This document shows, in pieces, positions 43,277 to 52,126 of a DNA stretch of 64,000 bases. The first letter of the stretch is position 1, and every line of letters starts with the position of its first letter. The DNA is from JANMDS01 sp031430575 (GTDB lineage: Bacteria; Pseudomonadota; Gammaproteobacteria; Burkholderiales; Casimicrobiaceae), in NCBI GenBank assembly GCA_031430575.1, contig JANPBT010000062.1, positions 261,082-325,081 on the forward strand, given 5' to 3'. Below the pieces are notes generated by a model. The model was not told the origin of the DNA. It saw only the letters and a program-made list of their open reading frames with translations, and did not search any database. The position numbers were made by a program, and so were the translations under genes.

Positions 43277-45427
43277 ATGAAATTTATAAAAATCGCGTTG
43301 ATATTGATTGTTGTCGCGGCTGTCGCTGCCTTTTTCATCTTTGATGTCGGGCAATATCTCAATCTGGAAGCGATTAAAGCCCAGCAAGCCTCACTCAAAG
43401 CGCGCGTTGAGGCTAACCCCTCGCAAGCCGCTGCCATTTTTGGCGCGACCTATATCGCGTTTACTGCGCTTGCCCTACCCGCAGCCGGTGTGCTTTCCCT
43501 TCTCGGCGGTGCATTGTTTGGCTTGTGGAAGGGCGCTGCGATCGTTGTAGTCTGCGCAACGATTGGGGCCACGCTGGCGTTTTTGGGCTCACGCTTTCTG
43601 CTCCGCGATTGGGTGCAAAAGAAATTTGGCGATAAGCTGAGATCGATCAATGCCGGTGTTGAAAAAGACGGCGCGTTTTATTTGTTTGGTTTGCGACTCG
43701 TGCCGGTAATTCCGTTTTTTATGATCAACGTGGCGATGGGGCTCACGCCAATGAAAGTCGGCACCTATTTCTGGGTGAGTTTAGTTGGCATGTTGGCCGG
43801 GACACTCGCTTACGTGAATGCCGGTCAAGAGCTTGGCAAGATAACCTCCTTACGCGGTATCCTTTCGCCGGGGCTGATCTTCTCGTTCGTGATCCTTGGG
43901 ATCTTCCCGATCATTGCCCGTAAGATCATGGATTTTTTGCAGGCGCGCAAAGTCTACGCAAAATGGCCAAAGCCTGCGAAATTTGATCGCAATATTGTTG
44001 TCATTGGCGCGGGGTCCGCCGGCTTGGTGACCAGCTATATTGCGGCAGCAGTGAAGGCAAAAGTCACGTTAATCGAGCGCCACAAAATGGGTGGCGATTG
44101 CCTCAATACCGGCTGCGTGCCGTCAAAAGCATTGATTCGTTCGGCGAAATTGCTCTCCCATATGTCGCGCAGCAAAGAGTTCGGGATCACCTCAGCAAAA
44201 GCAGAGTTTGATTTTGCAGATGTGATGATGCGGGTGCAGCATGTCATCACCGAAATCGAGCCCCACGATAGCATCGAGCGCTACTCCGGTCTCGGCGTAG
44301 AGTGCTTGACCGGCTCGGCGAAAATTCTCTCACCGTTTTCTGTTGAAATCACGGCTGCGGATGGCCGCAAACAAACCTTAACGACTAAAAATATCGTTAT
44401 TGCTGCGGGTGCCCGTCCTTTCGTGCCACCGATTCCAGGAATCGAAAATACGGGCTACGTGACTTCCGATACGATTTGGAATTGGCGTAGTTTGCCAAAG
44501 CGCATCGTTGTGCTCGGTGGTGGGCCGATTGGCTCCGAGCTGACCCAATGCTTCGCCCGCTTTGGCGCGCAGGTGACGCAAGTGGAGATGGCGCCGCGCA
44601 TCATGATTCGCGAAGATGAAGAAATCTCTGCGATGGTCAAAAAGCGCTTTGAGCAAGAAGGCGTGAAAGTACTCACCGGCCATAAGGCTAAGCAATTCAT
44701 TGCTGACGGCATTGAAAAAGTATTGATTGCTGAATTTAACGGCGCTGACGTGCGTATCCCGTTTGACGGTCTGATCGTCGCCGTGGGGCGTTCCCCAAAT
44801 GTAACCGGCTATGGTCTCGAGGAGCTCGGCATTGGGGTGACCAAAACCAAAACGGTCGAAACTAACGAATATCTGCAAACCATTTTCCCCAATATTTTTG
44901 CGTGCGGTGATGTGGCCGGACCGTATCAATTTACCCATGTTGCAGCCCACCAAGCGTGGTACGCAGCGGTGAATGCCCTATTCGGCACGTTCAAAAAATT
45001 CAAGGTAGATTACAGCGTGATTCCATGGGCGACGTTTACCGACCCGGAAGTGGCGCGTGTGGGTTTAAACGAGCAAGATGCTAAGACCCAAGGTGTTGCA
45101 TATGAAGTCACCACCTACGGCATCGATGATCTTGATCGCGCGATTGCCGATGGCGAGGCGCATGGCGTGGTCAAAGTGCTGACCGTGCCCGGTAAAGACA
45201 AAATTTTGGGCGTAACGATTGCGGGAGAGCATGCGGGCGATCTGCTCGCCGAGTATGTGCTTGCGATGAAATATGGCATTGGCCTCAACAAAATTTTGGG
45301 CACGATCCATACCTACCCAACCATGGCGGAAGCCAATAAATACGTTGCTGGGAATTGGAAGCGGGCGCACCAGCCGGAAAAATTACTCGCTTGGGTGAAG
45401 GAGTTTCACGCGTGGCGTCTGGGCTAA
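43277..45427 (+). CDS. TVP38/TMEM64 membrane domain fused to an FAD-dependent pyridine nucleotide-disulfide oxidoreductase
   Basis: Fusion of 716 residues. The ATG at 43277 has GGGAAG six bases upstream and opens MKFIKIALILIVVAAV, the first membrane helix. Residues 1-220 form a TVP38/TMEM64 (DedA-like) domain with several helices. From about 235 an FAD domain begins (NIVVIGAGSAGLVTSY), with the redox-active disulfide in GGDCLNTGCVPSKA and NAD motif VVLGGGPIGSELTQ, then the dimerisation domain. It resembles mercuric reductase and lipoamide dehydrogenase but has no mer genes nearby. The substrate of the membrane-tethered reductase is unknown. Confidence 0.9.
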   Translation: MKFIKIALILIVVAAVAAFFIFDVGQYLNLEAIKAQQASLKARVEANPSQAAAIFGATYIAFTALALPAAGVLSLLGGALFGLWKGAAIVVVCATIGATLAFLGSRFLLRDWVQKKFGDKLRSINAGVEKDGAFYLFGLRLVPVIPFFMINVAMGLTPMKVGTYFWVSLVGMLAGTLAYVNAGQELGKITSLRGILSPGLIFSFVILGIFPIIARKIMDFLQARKVYAKWPKPAKFDRNIVVIGAGSAGLVTSYIAAAVKAKVTLIERHKMGGDCLNTGCVPSKALIRSAKLLSHMSRSKEFGITSAKAEFDFADVMMRVQHVITEIEPHDSIERYSGLGVECLTGSAKILSPFSVEITAADGRKQTLTTKNIVIAAGARPFVPPIPGIENTGYVTSDTIWNWRSLPKRIVVLGGGPIGSELTQCFARFGAQVTQVEMAPRIMIREDEEISAMVKKRFEQEGVKVLTGHKAKQFIADGIEKVLIAEFNGADVRIPFDGLIVAVGRSPNVTGYGLEELGIGVTKTKTVETNEYLQTIFPNIFACGDVAGPYQFTHVAAHQAWYAAVNALFGTFKKFKVDYSVIPWATFTDPEVARVGLNEQDAKTQGVAYEVTTYGIDDLDRAIADGEAHGVVKVLTVPGKDKILGVTIAGEHAGDLLAEYVLAMKYGIGLNKILGTIHTYPTMAEANKYVAGNWKRAHQPEKLLAWVKEFHAWRLG

Positions 45428-45474
45428 TCTGCTTGTCAGCTTGAGGCTACGGTGACTCGTTAACTATTGATGAA

Positions 45475-45491
45475 ATCTGCGCCGCAGGGTT
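45475..45491 (+). repeat. Dispersed repeat, forward, upstream of the DUF547 gene
   Basis: Centre at 45477-45487, flank diverged to GGTTT. Located 36 bases before the start codon, intergenic. Confidence 0.85.
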
Positions 45492-45523
45492 TGCGGTGTA
45501 CGCTGAAAATGAAAGGACTTTCA

Positions 45524-46348
45524 ATGAAAAAGTATTTCGTAGGATTTGTCTTAACGGTATGTGCGAGTAGCGCTTGGGCGCTTGATCATTCCCACAAAGC
45601 ATGGGATGGGTTGCTCAAAAAGCATGTCGTAGTGCTTGAAGGCGGTAAAGTGTCGCAAGTGCGTTATGCAGACTTTGTCAAAGATCGTGCGCAGGTGAAA
45701 GCGTATACCGATGAGCTCAGCGCAGTTGGCAAAGCCGAATTCGATAAGTATTCAAAAACGGAGCAAATGGCTTTTTTGATCAACGCTTACAACGCGTATA
45801 CCGTCGAGCTCATTCTGGGAAATTACCCAGTCAAATCAATCAAAGATATCGGCAACGAGCTCTTTGACAATCGCTGGAAACGCAAATTTTTCAATTTACT
45901 GGGCAATCCGACTTCGCTTGATATGGTCGAGCATCAAATGCTGCGCGCAAAAGGCCGCTACGATGAGCCGCGCGTGCATTTCGCAGTGAATTGCGCCTCG
46001 ATTGGCTGCCCGATGCTGCGCGAAGAAGCTTTCGTTCCCGGCAGGTTAGATGCCCAGCTCGAAGAGCAAACCGTGCGCTTTCTGTCTGACCGTTCGCGCA
46101 ATCGTTTCAACAAAGAAAAGGGCGCGCTTGAAGTGAGCAAGATTTTTGACTGGTTTGGCGACGACTGGAAGAGTGGCTACAAAGGGATCGGTAACGCCGG
46201 CGCTGTGAGCTCGCGCGAGCAATATTTCGGGCGTTACGCAAATCTGCTCACCGATGATGAAGCTGGTCGCGCGGCGATTAGGGAAGGTAAAGTTTCCCTT
46301 GGATACTTAAATTACGATTGGGCCATTAACGACGCGCGCAACAAGTAG
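45524..46348 (+). CDS. DUF547 family exported protein
   Basis: Exported protein of 274 residues. ATG at 45524 follows AAAGGA and opens a Sec signal, MKKYFVGFVLTVCASSAWALD. The body matches DUF547: WDGLLKKHVVV, FLINAYNAYTVELIL, and the conserved Cys/His region HFAVNCASIGCPML. Function unknown; the Cys-His pair could form a hydrolase or thiol site. It is followed by a short terminator hairpin that overlaps the next gene's ATG. Confidence 0.88.
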   Translation: MKKYFVGFVLTVCASSAWALDHSHKAWDGLLKKHVVVLEGGKVSQVRYADFVKDRAQVKAYTDELSAVGKAEFDKYSKTEQMAFLINAYNAYTVELILGNYPVKSIKDIGNELFDNRWKRKFFNLLGNPTSLDMVEHQMLRAKGRYDEPRVHFAVNCASIGCPMLREEAFVPGRLDAQLEEQTVRFLSDRSRNRFNKEKGALEVSKIFDWFGDDWKSGYKGIGNAGAVSSREQYFGRYANLLTDDEAGRAAIREGKVSLGYLNYDWAINDARNK

Positions 46349-46378
46349 AGCGATGCGATTACGAGTTTTTGATGCACG

Positions 46379-46406
46379 ACGCCTGCAATGCAGGCGTTTG
46401 CTTTTC
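46379..46406 (+). terminator. Hairpin terminator after DUF547, overlapping the next start codon
   Basis: ACGCCTGCA/TGCAGGCGT (46379-46397) followed by TTGCTTTTCC. The ATG of the ATP-grasp gene at 46388 lies in the apex of this hairpin. Confidence 0.65.
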
Positions 46407-47782
46407 CCATTCCCGCAAAACCTGCGGCGCAGATTAACGTTTATTCAACATTGACTAATCTTGCATCTCAAGAAAAAGTTGCGCTCATACTCTTTCCGCA
46501 GGATTGGGAATTGGTGCACTTGCCGTATCTGCGCCGCAGGTATCCAAGTTTCGATTGGCAGTGTGCGGGTTTTGATCTTTTTAAATTTCCACATAACGCA
46601 CAACTACTGTGGTTTGACCCTGAGAAGTTTGTTGAAAAGTTGATTGCGCAATTTGGCACACGGATCGCGGTGGTTTTAAGTACGCATGAGCAGTTTGGTG
46701 CGCTATGTGCCGCGCTTTTAAGCGAGCGACTCAAGCTGCCTGGCACGCCTGTTGATGCCGTGCTGCGCGCCCAACATAAAGCCATCGCGCGTGATCTGCA
46801 CGCTAAGGCAATGCCCGGTGCGGTGCCGGTATTCCAGGTGTTTACGTTTGGGCAAGATGCTGTTGCCCAAGTTTCGCTGCCGTATCCGTTTTTTGTAAAA
46901 CCCGTTAAGGCAGCATACTCCGTTTTGGCAAAAAAAATCGATTCACCTGCTGAGTTGCGTGCGCACACGGATTTCCCCGCTTTTGATCAATACATCATTC
47001 GTCGCCTAACGCTGCCTTTTAATCACATCGCGCGAAAGCGGCTCAACACCACTATCGATGGCGATTACATGATGGCCGAGACCTTAATGACCGGCGCGCA
47101 AGTCAATGTCGATGGGTTTGCATGCCAAGGAGAGATCACGATTTTGGGCACCATTGATGCTGTGATGTATCCGGGCACCCATGCCTTCATGCGCTTCGAG
47201 CTGCCTTCGCGCTTATCGCAGGCCGCGATTGAGAAGTGCGAAGCGCTCGCATGCGCAGCATTAAAAGCGCTGGATTTCGCGCATGGAATATTCAATGTTG
47301 AGCTCTTTTGGGATGAAGCCACGCAGCGCGCTTCAATAATCGAAGTGAACCCGCGCATGGCCGCCCAATTTGCTGATCTCTATGAAAAAGTGCACGGTAT
47401 TAATCTTTTTGAGATGCTCACTGAATTGAATTTGGGGCACGCGGTGAAATGGCAACCTTACGCCGGCCAGTATGGTGCGGCGGCGAGCTTCGTCTATCGC
47501 GTTTTTGATGAAACGCCGAAATTTCCGCCCTCTGGTGTGCAGCTTGAAAATCTGCGCCGCAGGTATCCCGATGCAATCTTTACCGCTGATTTTAAGTATG
47601 GTGCGTCGCGCACGCGTGAACAGCGCTGGCTCGGCTCGCACCGCTACGCACTGCTCAACCTCGGTGGCAAGGATCACGATGATTTAATGGTGCAATTTGC
47701 GCGTGCGAACGCTGACTTAAATTTTGACATCGCCCCAACCGGCTTAAAAGGAGTTTTACATGCGTTACGCCGCGCGGTGTAG
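46388..47782 (+). CDS. ATP-grasp domain protein
   Basis: ATP-grasp ligase-like protein of 464 residues, substrate unknown. Visible parts: ATP-binding PYPFFVKPVKAAYSV near 175-190, and the Mg-binding IFNVELFWDEATQRASIIEVNPRMAAQF near 300-330, as in carboxylate-amine ligases. The ATG at 46388 is the only one available near the front but lies in a terminator hairpin and lacks a ribosome site; a TTG near 46454 is an alternative. Three dispersed-repeat copies fall in this gene (KPAAQIN, YLRRRYP, NLRRRYP). The stop lies 23 bases inside the next gene. Confidence 0.78.
   Translation: MQAFAFPIPAKPAAQINVYSTLTNLASQEKVALILFPQDWELVHLPYLRRRYPSFDWQCAGFDLFKFPHNAQLLWFDPEKFVEKLIAQFGTRIAVVLSTHEQFGALCAALLSERLKLPGTPVDAVLRAQHKAIARDLHAKAMPGAVPVFQVFTFGQDAVAQVSLPYPFFVKPVKAAYSVLAKKIDSPAELRAHTDFPAFDQYIIRRLTLPFNHIARKRLNTTIDGDYMMAETLMTGAQVNVDGFACQGEITILGTIDAVMYPGTHAFMRFELPSRLSQAAIEKCEALACAALKALDFAHGIFNVELFWDEATQRASIIEVNPRMAAQFADLYEKVHGINLFEMLTELNLGHAVKWQPYAGQYGAAASFVYRVFDETPKFPPSGVQLENLRRRYPDAIFTADFKYGASRTREQRWLGSHRYALLNLGGKDHDDLMVQFARANADLNFDIAPTGLKGVLHALRRAV
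46418..46434 (-). repeat. Dispersed repeat, reverse, at the front of the ATP-grasp gene
   Basis: Centre at 46422-46432, left flank AAAC instead of ATAC. Read as KPAAQIN if the ATG at 46388 is used; otherwise in the leader. Confidence 0.88.
46527..46543 (+). repeat. Dispersed repeat, forward, in the ATP-grasp gene
   Basis: Centre at 46529-46539, read as YLRRRYPS. Confidence 0.92.
47550..47566 (+). repeat. Dispersed repeat, forward, in the ATP-grasp gene
   Basis: Centre at 47552-47562, read as NLRRRYPD. Confidence 0.92.
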
Positions 47783-48485
47783 TGGATTGCTATCGGGTGT
47801 TGTCGCCGCCGTTGTCGCCGGTGCTGTGGCTGCAACTGACGTTGCACCATTTGCCGATGACGCGGGCAACATCAATGGGAAGTGGCAGCCGTTTTCGTTT
47901 GCAAAAGTGGAAACGCCATCGCGCTACAAAATCATCCTAGATTCCGCCAACGGCGCGGTGCTGCAAGCGACCGCAGAGCGGGGCGCTTCAGCGCTGCGCT
48001 TCGCGCTTAATCAGAGTGCAACCGATGCTCCGAGCCTGAAATTTTCGTGGCGGGTCGGGCTGCTACCGACGGGCACAAACGCGCGCGAGAAATCGGGTGA
48101 CGACTACGCTGCGCGACTTTATGTGACCTTTGCTTACGATCCGCAAAAGGTCTCTGCGCTCACCCGCGTAGAGTATGGTTTGGCGAAATCGCTTCATGGC
48201 GCGTATCCGCCGCATTCCGCGCTGAACTATATCGTTGAGCCCAATCTCCCGGAAGGGACGATCATTGCCAATCCGTTTACCTCACGCGTAAAAATGATCG
48301 TGGTCGACAACGGCAAGCGCCTTGGTGAATGGCGCAGTTTCGAGCGCAATATCGTCGCTGACTACATCAAGGCTTTTGGAGTGCCGCCACCGACTAACCT
48401 TTCCGGCATCGTGGTCATGACCGATGCCGACAATACCGGAACGCGGGCTGAGGCTGCGTATGGCGCGATTTCTCTAACGAAATAG
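47760..48485 (+). CDS. DUF3047 family exported protein
   Basis: Exported protein of 241 residues. The start follows AAAGGAG seven bases away and overlaps the end of the ATP-grasp gene. A signal-like hydrophobic stretch (GLLSGVVAAVVAGAVAATD) lies at residues 9-27. The body matches DUF3047: WQPFSFAKVETPSRYKI, KFSWRVG, GDDYAARLYVTF, and a C-terminal VVMTDADNTGTRAEAAYG. Function unknown, probably periplasmic. Confidence 0.87.
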   Translation: MRYAARCSGLLSGVVAAVVAGAVAATDVAPFADDAGNINGKWQPFSFAKVETPSRYKIILDSANGAVLQATAERGASALRFALNQSATDAPSLKFSWRVGLLPTGTNAREKSGDDYAARLYVTFAYDPQKVSALTRVEYGLAKSLHGAYPPHSALNYIVEPNLPEGTIIANPFTSRVKMIVVDNGKRLGEWRSFERNIVADYIKAFGVPPPTNLSGIVVMTDADNTGTRAEAAYGAISLTK

Positions 48486-48544
48486 CGGGAGAGATTCGCT
48501 TATGCCGCGCTCGTCGTAATCGCTGCACGTGACAAAATCAGCAG

Positions 48545-49744
48545 ATGAGCTATTTTTCCAGCGCGCAAGAGCGCAAAACGACGATCTTGCTGGCACTGTG
48601 CCAAGGGTTTTTGTTGACCAATACCGTAATTTTGATGGCGGTAAACGCGCTTACTGGCTACATGCTCGCCGAAAACAAATCGCTCGCAACCTTACCGTCG
48701 ATGACCTACGTCATCGGCTCAGCGCTCGCTGCAATGCCAGTCTCAGCATGGATGCGCAAGGTTGGCAGGCGCACCGCCTTCATGCAATTTGCCTGCTTCG
48801 CAATTTTGGGCGCACTCATCTGCGCGTGGGCGGTGAGCATTCGCAGCTTTGCGCTGCTTTGCCTCGGCACTTTTTTCATCGGCTGGTATACTGCCTCTGG
48901 CGCGCTTTATCGCTTTGCCGCTGCTGACGCGGCAACCCCCGAAAACAAAGCGCGCGCCATTTCGTTCGTTTTGATTGGTGGAATTTTGGGCGGGTTGATC
49001 GGCCCAGAAAGCTCAAAAATCACAAAAGACTGGTTGCCCGTGACCTTTGCAGGTACCTATCTCTCGCTCACATTTTTTGCGGTTGTTGCCATTGCTATTC
49101 TCTCGCGGCTCTCGATACCTGCGGCGCAGATTTCGGCCTCTGACGTCCCGGCACGACCACTTTCTGAAATTATTAAGCAGCCTGCGTATTTCGTTGCGAT
49201 GCTCTCGTCTGCCCTCGGCTACGGCGTGATGAATCTGCTTATGGTTGCAACGCCTTTGGCAATGGGTTTTTGCGGCCACCCATATAAAGAGGCGGTCTTT
49301 GTGTTGGAGTGGCATATCGTGGGGATGTTCTTACCGTCGCTCTTTACCGGCTCGCTCATCAAGCGATTTGGTGTATTCAAAATTATCATTTGCGGCGCAT
49401 TGCTCAATTTCGTCGCCATCGCGATCAATATTTCTGGAACTGAGGTGGCAACCTTTTGGTTTGGACTTTTCGTGTTGGGCGTCGGCTGGAATTTCATGTA
49501 CATCGGCGGCACCACGTTGCTTACCGAGAGCTATCGCCCGAGCGAGAAAAATAAAGCGCAAGGGCTCAATGATGCGCTCGTATTTGCCACGATGGCGGTC
49601 TCGTCATCTTCGTCTGGCGTGTTGGTCAATACCGCAGGCTGGTTGAAGCTTAATCTGGTGGCGATCCCATTCATTGCGTGTGCACTGCTCGTTGTTATGG
49701 CGTTGATGATGCAGCGGGCGCGGTTGCAGAAAGTGAATCTATGA
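48545..49744 (+). CDS. Major facilitator superfamily transporter
   Basis: Inner-membrane transporter of 399 residues with about 12 hydrophobic segments in two halves. The loop between helices 2 and 3 carries the MFS-type RKVGRRTAF. The second half begins near EIIKQPAYFVAML after a cytoplasmic loop that holds a dispersed-repeat copy (SIPAAQIS). Substrate unknown. The stop overlaps the next start (ATGA), so it is cotranscribed with the hydrolase. Confidence 0.88.
   Translation: MSYFSSAQERKTTILLALCQGFLLTNTVILMAVNALTGYMLAENKSLATLPSMTYVIGSALAAMPVSAWMRKVGRRTAFMQFACFAILGALICAWAVSIRSFALLCLGTFFIGWYTASGALYRFAAADAATPENKARAISFVLIGGILGGLIGPESSKITKDWLPVTFAGTYLSLTFFAVVAIAILSRLSIPAAQISASDVPARPLSEIIKQPAYFVAMLSSALGYGVMNLLMVATPLAMGFCGHPYKEAVFVLEWHIVGMFLPSLFTGSLIKRFGVFKIIICGALLNFVAIAINISGTEVATFWFGLFVLGVGWNFMYIGGTTLLTESYRPSEKNKAQGLNDALVFATMAVSSSSSGVLVNTAGWLKLNLVAIPFIACALLVVMALMMQRARLQKVNL
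49115..49131 (-). repeat. Dispersed repeat, reverse, in MFS central loop
   Basis: Centre at 49119-49129, read as SIPAAQISA in the central cytoplasmic loop, a tolerant site. Confidence 0.92.
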
Positions 49745-50508
49745 ACCACAAAAGATCACTCAAAACGGTGCAAATCTGCGCCGCAGGTATTCTCGGTCTG
49801 ATGATGAGTTTCGTGTCTTTCGCGCAAGATTTCGAGCGGGAAGCCCGCTGGCGTAGTGAGATTGAGCCCGCAGTTATTGTTGGCGACGTGGTCGATCTGG
49901 CAGTGGGCACGCGTAAAGTGTTTTCAATCTTTACCGAAGGTGCTCAAAAAAATGTGGCGGTAGTGTTGGTGCATGGCGTTGGTGTGCACCCTGATTTTGG
50001 GTTGATCAGCAAATTGCGCACGCAGATCGCAGAGGCAGGCTATTCCACACTTTCCGTGCAAATGCCCGTGCTCGCAAAAGAAATCACCGATGCCCAGAAG
50101 TATGAAGCGACCTTTCCTCATGCCGCGCAACGCCTTGATGCCGCCGCGGTCTGGTTGCGCGCAAAAGGCTTTAGCAAAATTGTGCTTGCGAGCCATAGTA
50201 TGGGCGCATGGATGGCTAACGTTTATCTTGAAAAAGCGGCCGCGCCCGTGCCTTACGTTGCGTGGGCTTGCATTGGCATTACCGGGCGCATCGGCAGCAC
50301 GGGAAATTTCAACGGCCCGATTTTGGATCTTTATGGTGAAAACGATCTAAAACCCACGCTTGACGCCGCTTGGCTTCGCAGAATCAAGCTCTGGACGCAT
50401 GCAGGATCGCAGCGCGTGATCGTGCCCGAGGCCAATCACTATTTCGACAGCAAAGAAGCATCGGCGACAAAAGCCATCGTGAGCTTCATCGCCGAAGTGA
50501 GTCGTTAG
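49741..50508 (+). CDS. Exported alpha/beta-hydrolase-like protein (DUF3530-like)
   Basis: Exported hydrolase-like protein of 255 residues. ATG at 49741 overlaps the MFS stop. The signal peptide contains a dispersed-repeat copy: KTVQICAAGILGLMMSFVSFAQ. The oxyanion region VVLVHGVGVHPD, nucleophile elbow LASHSMGAW and late His in VPEANHYF give a plausible Ser-Asp-His triad; DLYGEND may provide the Asp. Substrate unknown. Confidence 0.83.
   Translation: MNHKRSLKTVQICAAGILGLMMSFVSFAQDFEREARWRSEIEPAVIVGDVVDLAVGTRKVFSIFTEGAQKNVAVVLVHGVGVHPDFGLISKLRTQIAEAGYSTLSVQMPVLAKEITDAQKYEATFPHAAQRLDAAAVWLRAKGFSKIVLASHSMGAWMANVYLEKAAAPVPYVAWACIGITGRIGSTGNFNGPILDLYGENDLKPTLDAAWLRRIKLWTHAGSQRVIVPEANHYFDSKEASATKAIVSFIAEVSR
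49774..49790 (+). repeat. Dispersed repeat, forward, in hydrolase signal peptide
   Basis: Centre at 49776-49786, read as QICAAGILG. Confidence 0.92.
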
Positions 50509-51056
50509 TGCATGGGATTGATACGCCATCACCGTGGGTGATGCGCTTCGCGCAGCTTGTGCCGCATGGCGCGCGCGTGCTTGATTTTGCCTGCGGTGCA
50601 GGGCGACACGCGCGCTTTTTTGCGCAAGCGCGGGAAGCCTACGTCGTTGCCGTAGATCGCGACGCCGACGCGCTGGCTGGATTAGAGGCGGTTAATCGTG
50701 TGCACACACGCTGCCTCGATCTTGAAGACGATCATTGGCCATTTGGAGGCGACGAAAAATACGATGCAGTGGTGGTAACGAATTACTTGTGGCGGCCTCG
50801 GTTTGATGATCTGCTCAATCTTGTGAAGCCCGATGGCTTGCTGATCTATGAGACCTTCGCAGCAGGCAATGAAGCGTTTGGCAAACCGTCTCGGCCTGAT
50901 TTTCTATTGCAGCCAAACGAGTTACTTGCGCGCCTGCGCGATCGGCTGCAAATTGTGGCCTCTGAGCAAGGGCAGGTTTCTGCGCCAAAGTCTGCGGTAG
51001 TGCAACGGATCGCCGCAGTCGGCCCAGCTCGGCAGTGGCCGACTCTTCTTACTTAA
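50508..51056 (+). CDS. Class I SAM-dependent methyltransferase
   Basis: Methyltransferase of 182 residues starting at GTG 50508, which shares a base with the hydrolase stop (TAGTG). SAM motif I is VLDFACGAGRHARFFAQ; the next strand supplies the acidic residue in VVAVDRDADAL, and the catalytic strand is YDAVVVTNYLWRP. It resembles the TehB/Methyltransf_11-type group. Substrate unknown. It is coupled to the SIS gene by TAATG overlap. Confidence 0.87.
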   Translation: MHGIDTPSPWVMRFAQLVPHGARVLDFACGAGRHARFFAQAREAYVVAVDRDADALAGLEAVNRVHTRCLDLEDDHWPFGGDEKYDAVVVTNYLWRPRFDDLLNLVKPDGLLIYETFAAGNEAFGKPSRPDFLLQPNELLARLRDRLQIVASEQGQVSAPKSAVVQRIAAVGPARQWPTLLT

Positions 51057-52099
51057 TGAGTTCTATAAAAATGATTTCAAAAATGCGCCAAGAAGCGCTT
51101 TCTGCCCCACATTTAGTGGCCAATCAATTGCAGACAAACGATGCTCTCTTGCGCACGCTCGCACAAGCACTGCGCGACAATCAACCCAGCGCGATTGCAA
51201 CCATCGCGCGCGGCAGCTCCGATCATGCCGCGAGCTACTTCGCTTACCTGACGATGCTACGCACCGGGCGCTGGGTGGCTTCGCTTCCGATGTCGTTGGT
51301 TACGATGGAAAACGCACCGATGCAGGCCAAAAATCTGCTTACCGTCGCATTCTCGCAATCGGGCCGCAGCCCCGACCTGATTACCCCAACGCAATCGCTG
51401 CGCGCTGGCGGCGCAACGACGGTCGCGATTGTTAACGATCTCGATTCGCCGCTCGCAAATGCCGCGCAGGTGCCCATCGGCATTCATGCAGGGGCAGAAA
51501 TGAGCGTTGCCGCGACTAAAAGCTTTATTGGTCAACTCACCGCATCGGCGCATTTTGTCGCGCGCTGGACTGACGATAACGCTTTGCTTGATGCACTGCG
51601 CGCCTTGCCGTCGCAATTAGAAATCGCGGCGCAAATGGATTGGAGTGCCGCGGTGGCAACGCTCGCAGATGCCAAGGCGCTTTACGTGGTGGGGCGCGGC
51701 CTCGGGCTTTCGACTGCGATGGAGGCCGCGCTAAAGATGAAAGAGACCTGCGGCTTGCAAGCCGAGGCGGTTTCGGGCGCTGAGATTAAGCATGGGCCGA
51801 TGGCGCTAGTAGATACTGGTTACCCGATTTTGATTTTCGCGCCGCGTGGCCCAACGCAAGCGGGTTTGGTGGCACTTGCGAAAGAGATGCGCGCGCGGGG
51901 CGCGTCGGTGCTGCTCGTTGCGCCCGATGCCAGCGCACTCGATGTCGCCCACCTTTCGATGCAATCTACCGACTCGCCGTTGCTCGATCCGGTGAGCATG
52001 ATTCAGAGTTTTTACCCGATGGTAGATGCGCTCGCGCGGGCGCGTGGTTTTGATCCTGATGCGCCAAAATCACTCTCAAAAGTGACGTTGACACACTAA
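51056..52099 (+). CDS. SIS-domain aminosugar isomerase/deaminase (GlmS-isomerase-like)
   Basis: Cytoplasmic protein of 347 residues with two SIS domains, like the isomerase half of GlmS and the NagB-II/AgaS deaminases. Motifs: ARGSSDHAASYFAYL, FSQSGRSPDLI, AATKSFIGQL, and KETCGLQAEAVSGAEIKHGP with the catalytic Glu/His. No glutaminase domain is present, so it probably deaminates or isomerises an amino-sugar phosphate. ATG at 51056 overlaps the methyltransferase stop. Confidence 0.87.
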   Translation: MSSIKMISKMRQEALSAPHLVANQLQTNDALLRTLAQALRDNQPSAIATIARGSSDHAASYFAYLTMLRTGRWVASLPMSLVTMENAPMQAKNLLTVAFSQSGRSPDLITPTQSLRAGGATTVAIVNDLDSPLANAAQVPIGIHAGAEMSVAATKSFIGQLTASAHFVARWTDDNALLDALRALPSQLEIAAQMDWSAAVATLADAKALYVVGRGLGLSTAMEAALKMKETCGLQAEAVSGAEIKHGPMALVDTGYPILIFAPRGPTQAGLVALAKEMRARGASVLLVAPDASALDVAHLSMQSTDSPLLDPVSMIQSFYPMVDALARARGFDPDAPKSLSKVTLTH

Positions 52100-52126
52100 C
52101 CGATTAACCGATTCCGCACTGAGAAA

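Noticed and set aside
44378..44953. Long antisense frame inside the FAD oxidoreductase gene, and similar frames at 8100-8570, 17567-18088 and 54587-54889
   Set aside because: These are out-of-frame or antisense shadows of well-supported genes, without ribosome sites or recognisable protein features.
50587..50601. CTGCGGTGCAG in the methyltransferase gene as a repeat copy
   Set aside because: It encodes the SAM motif FACGAGR, and the repeat flanks are absent.
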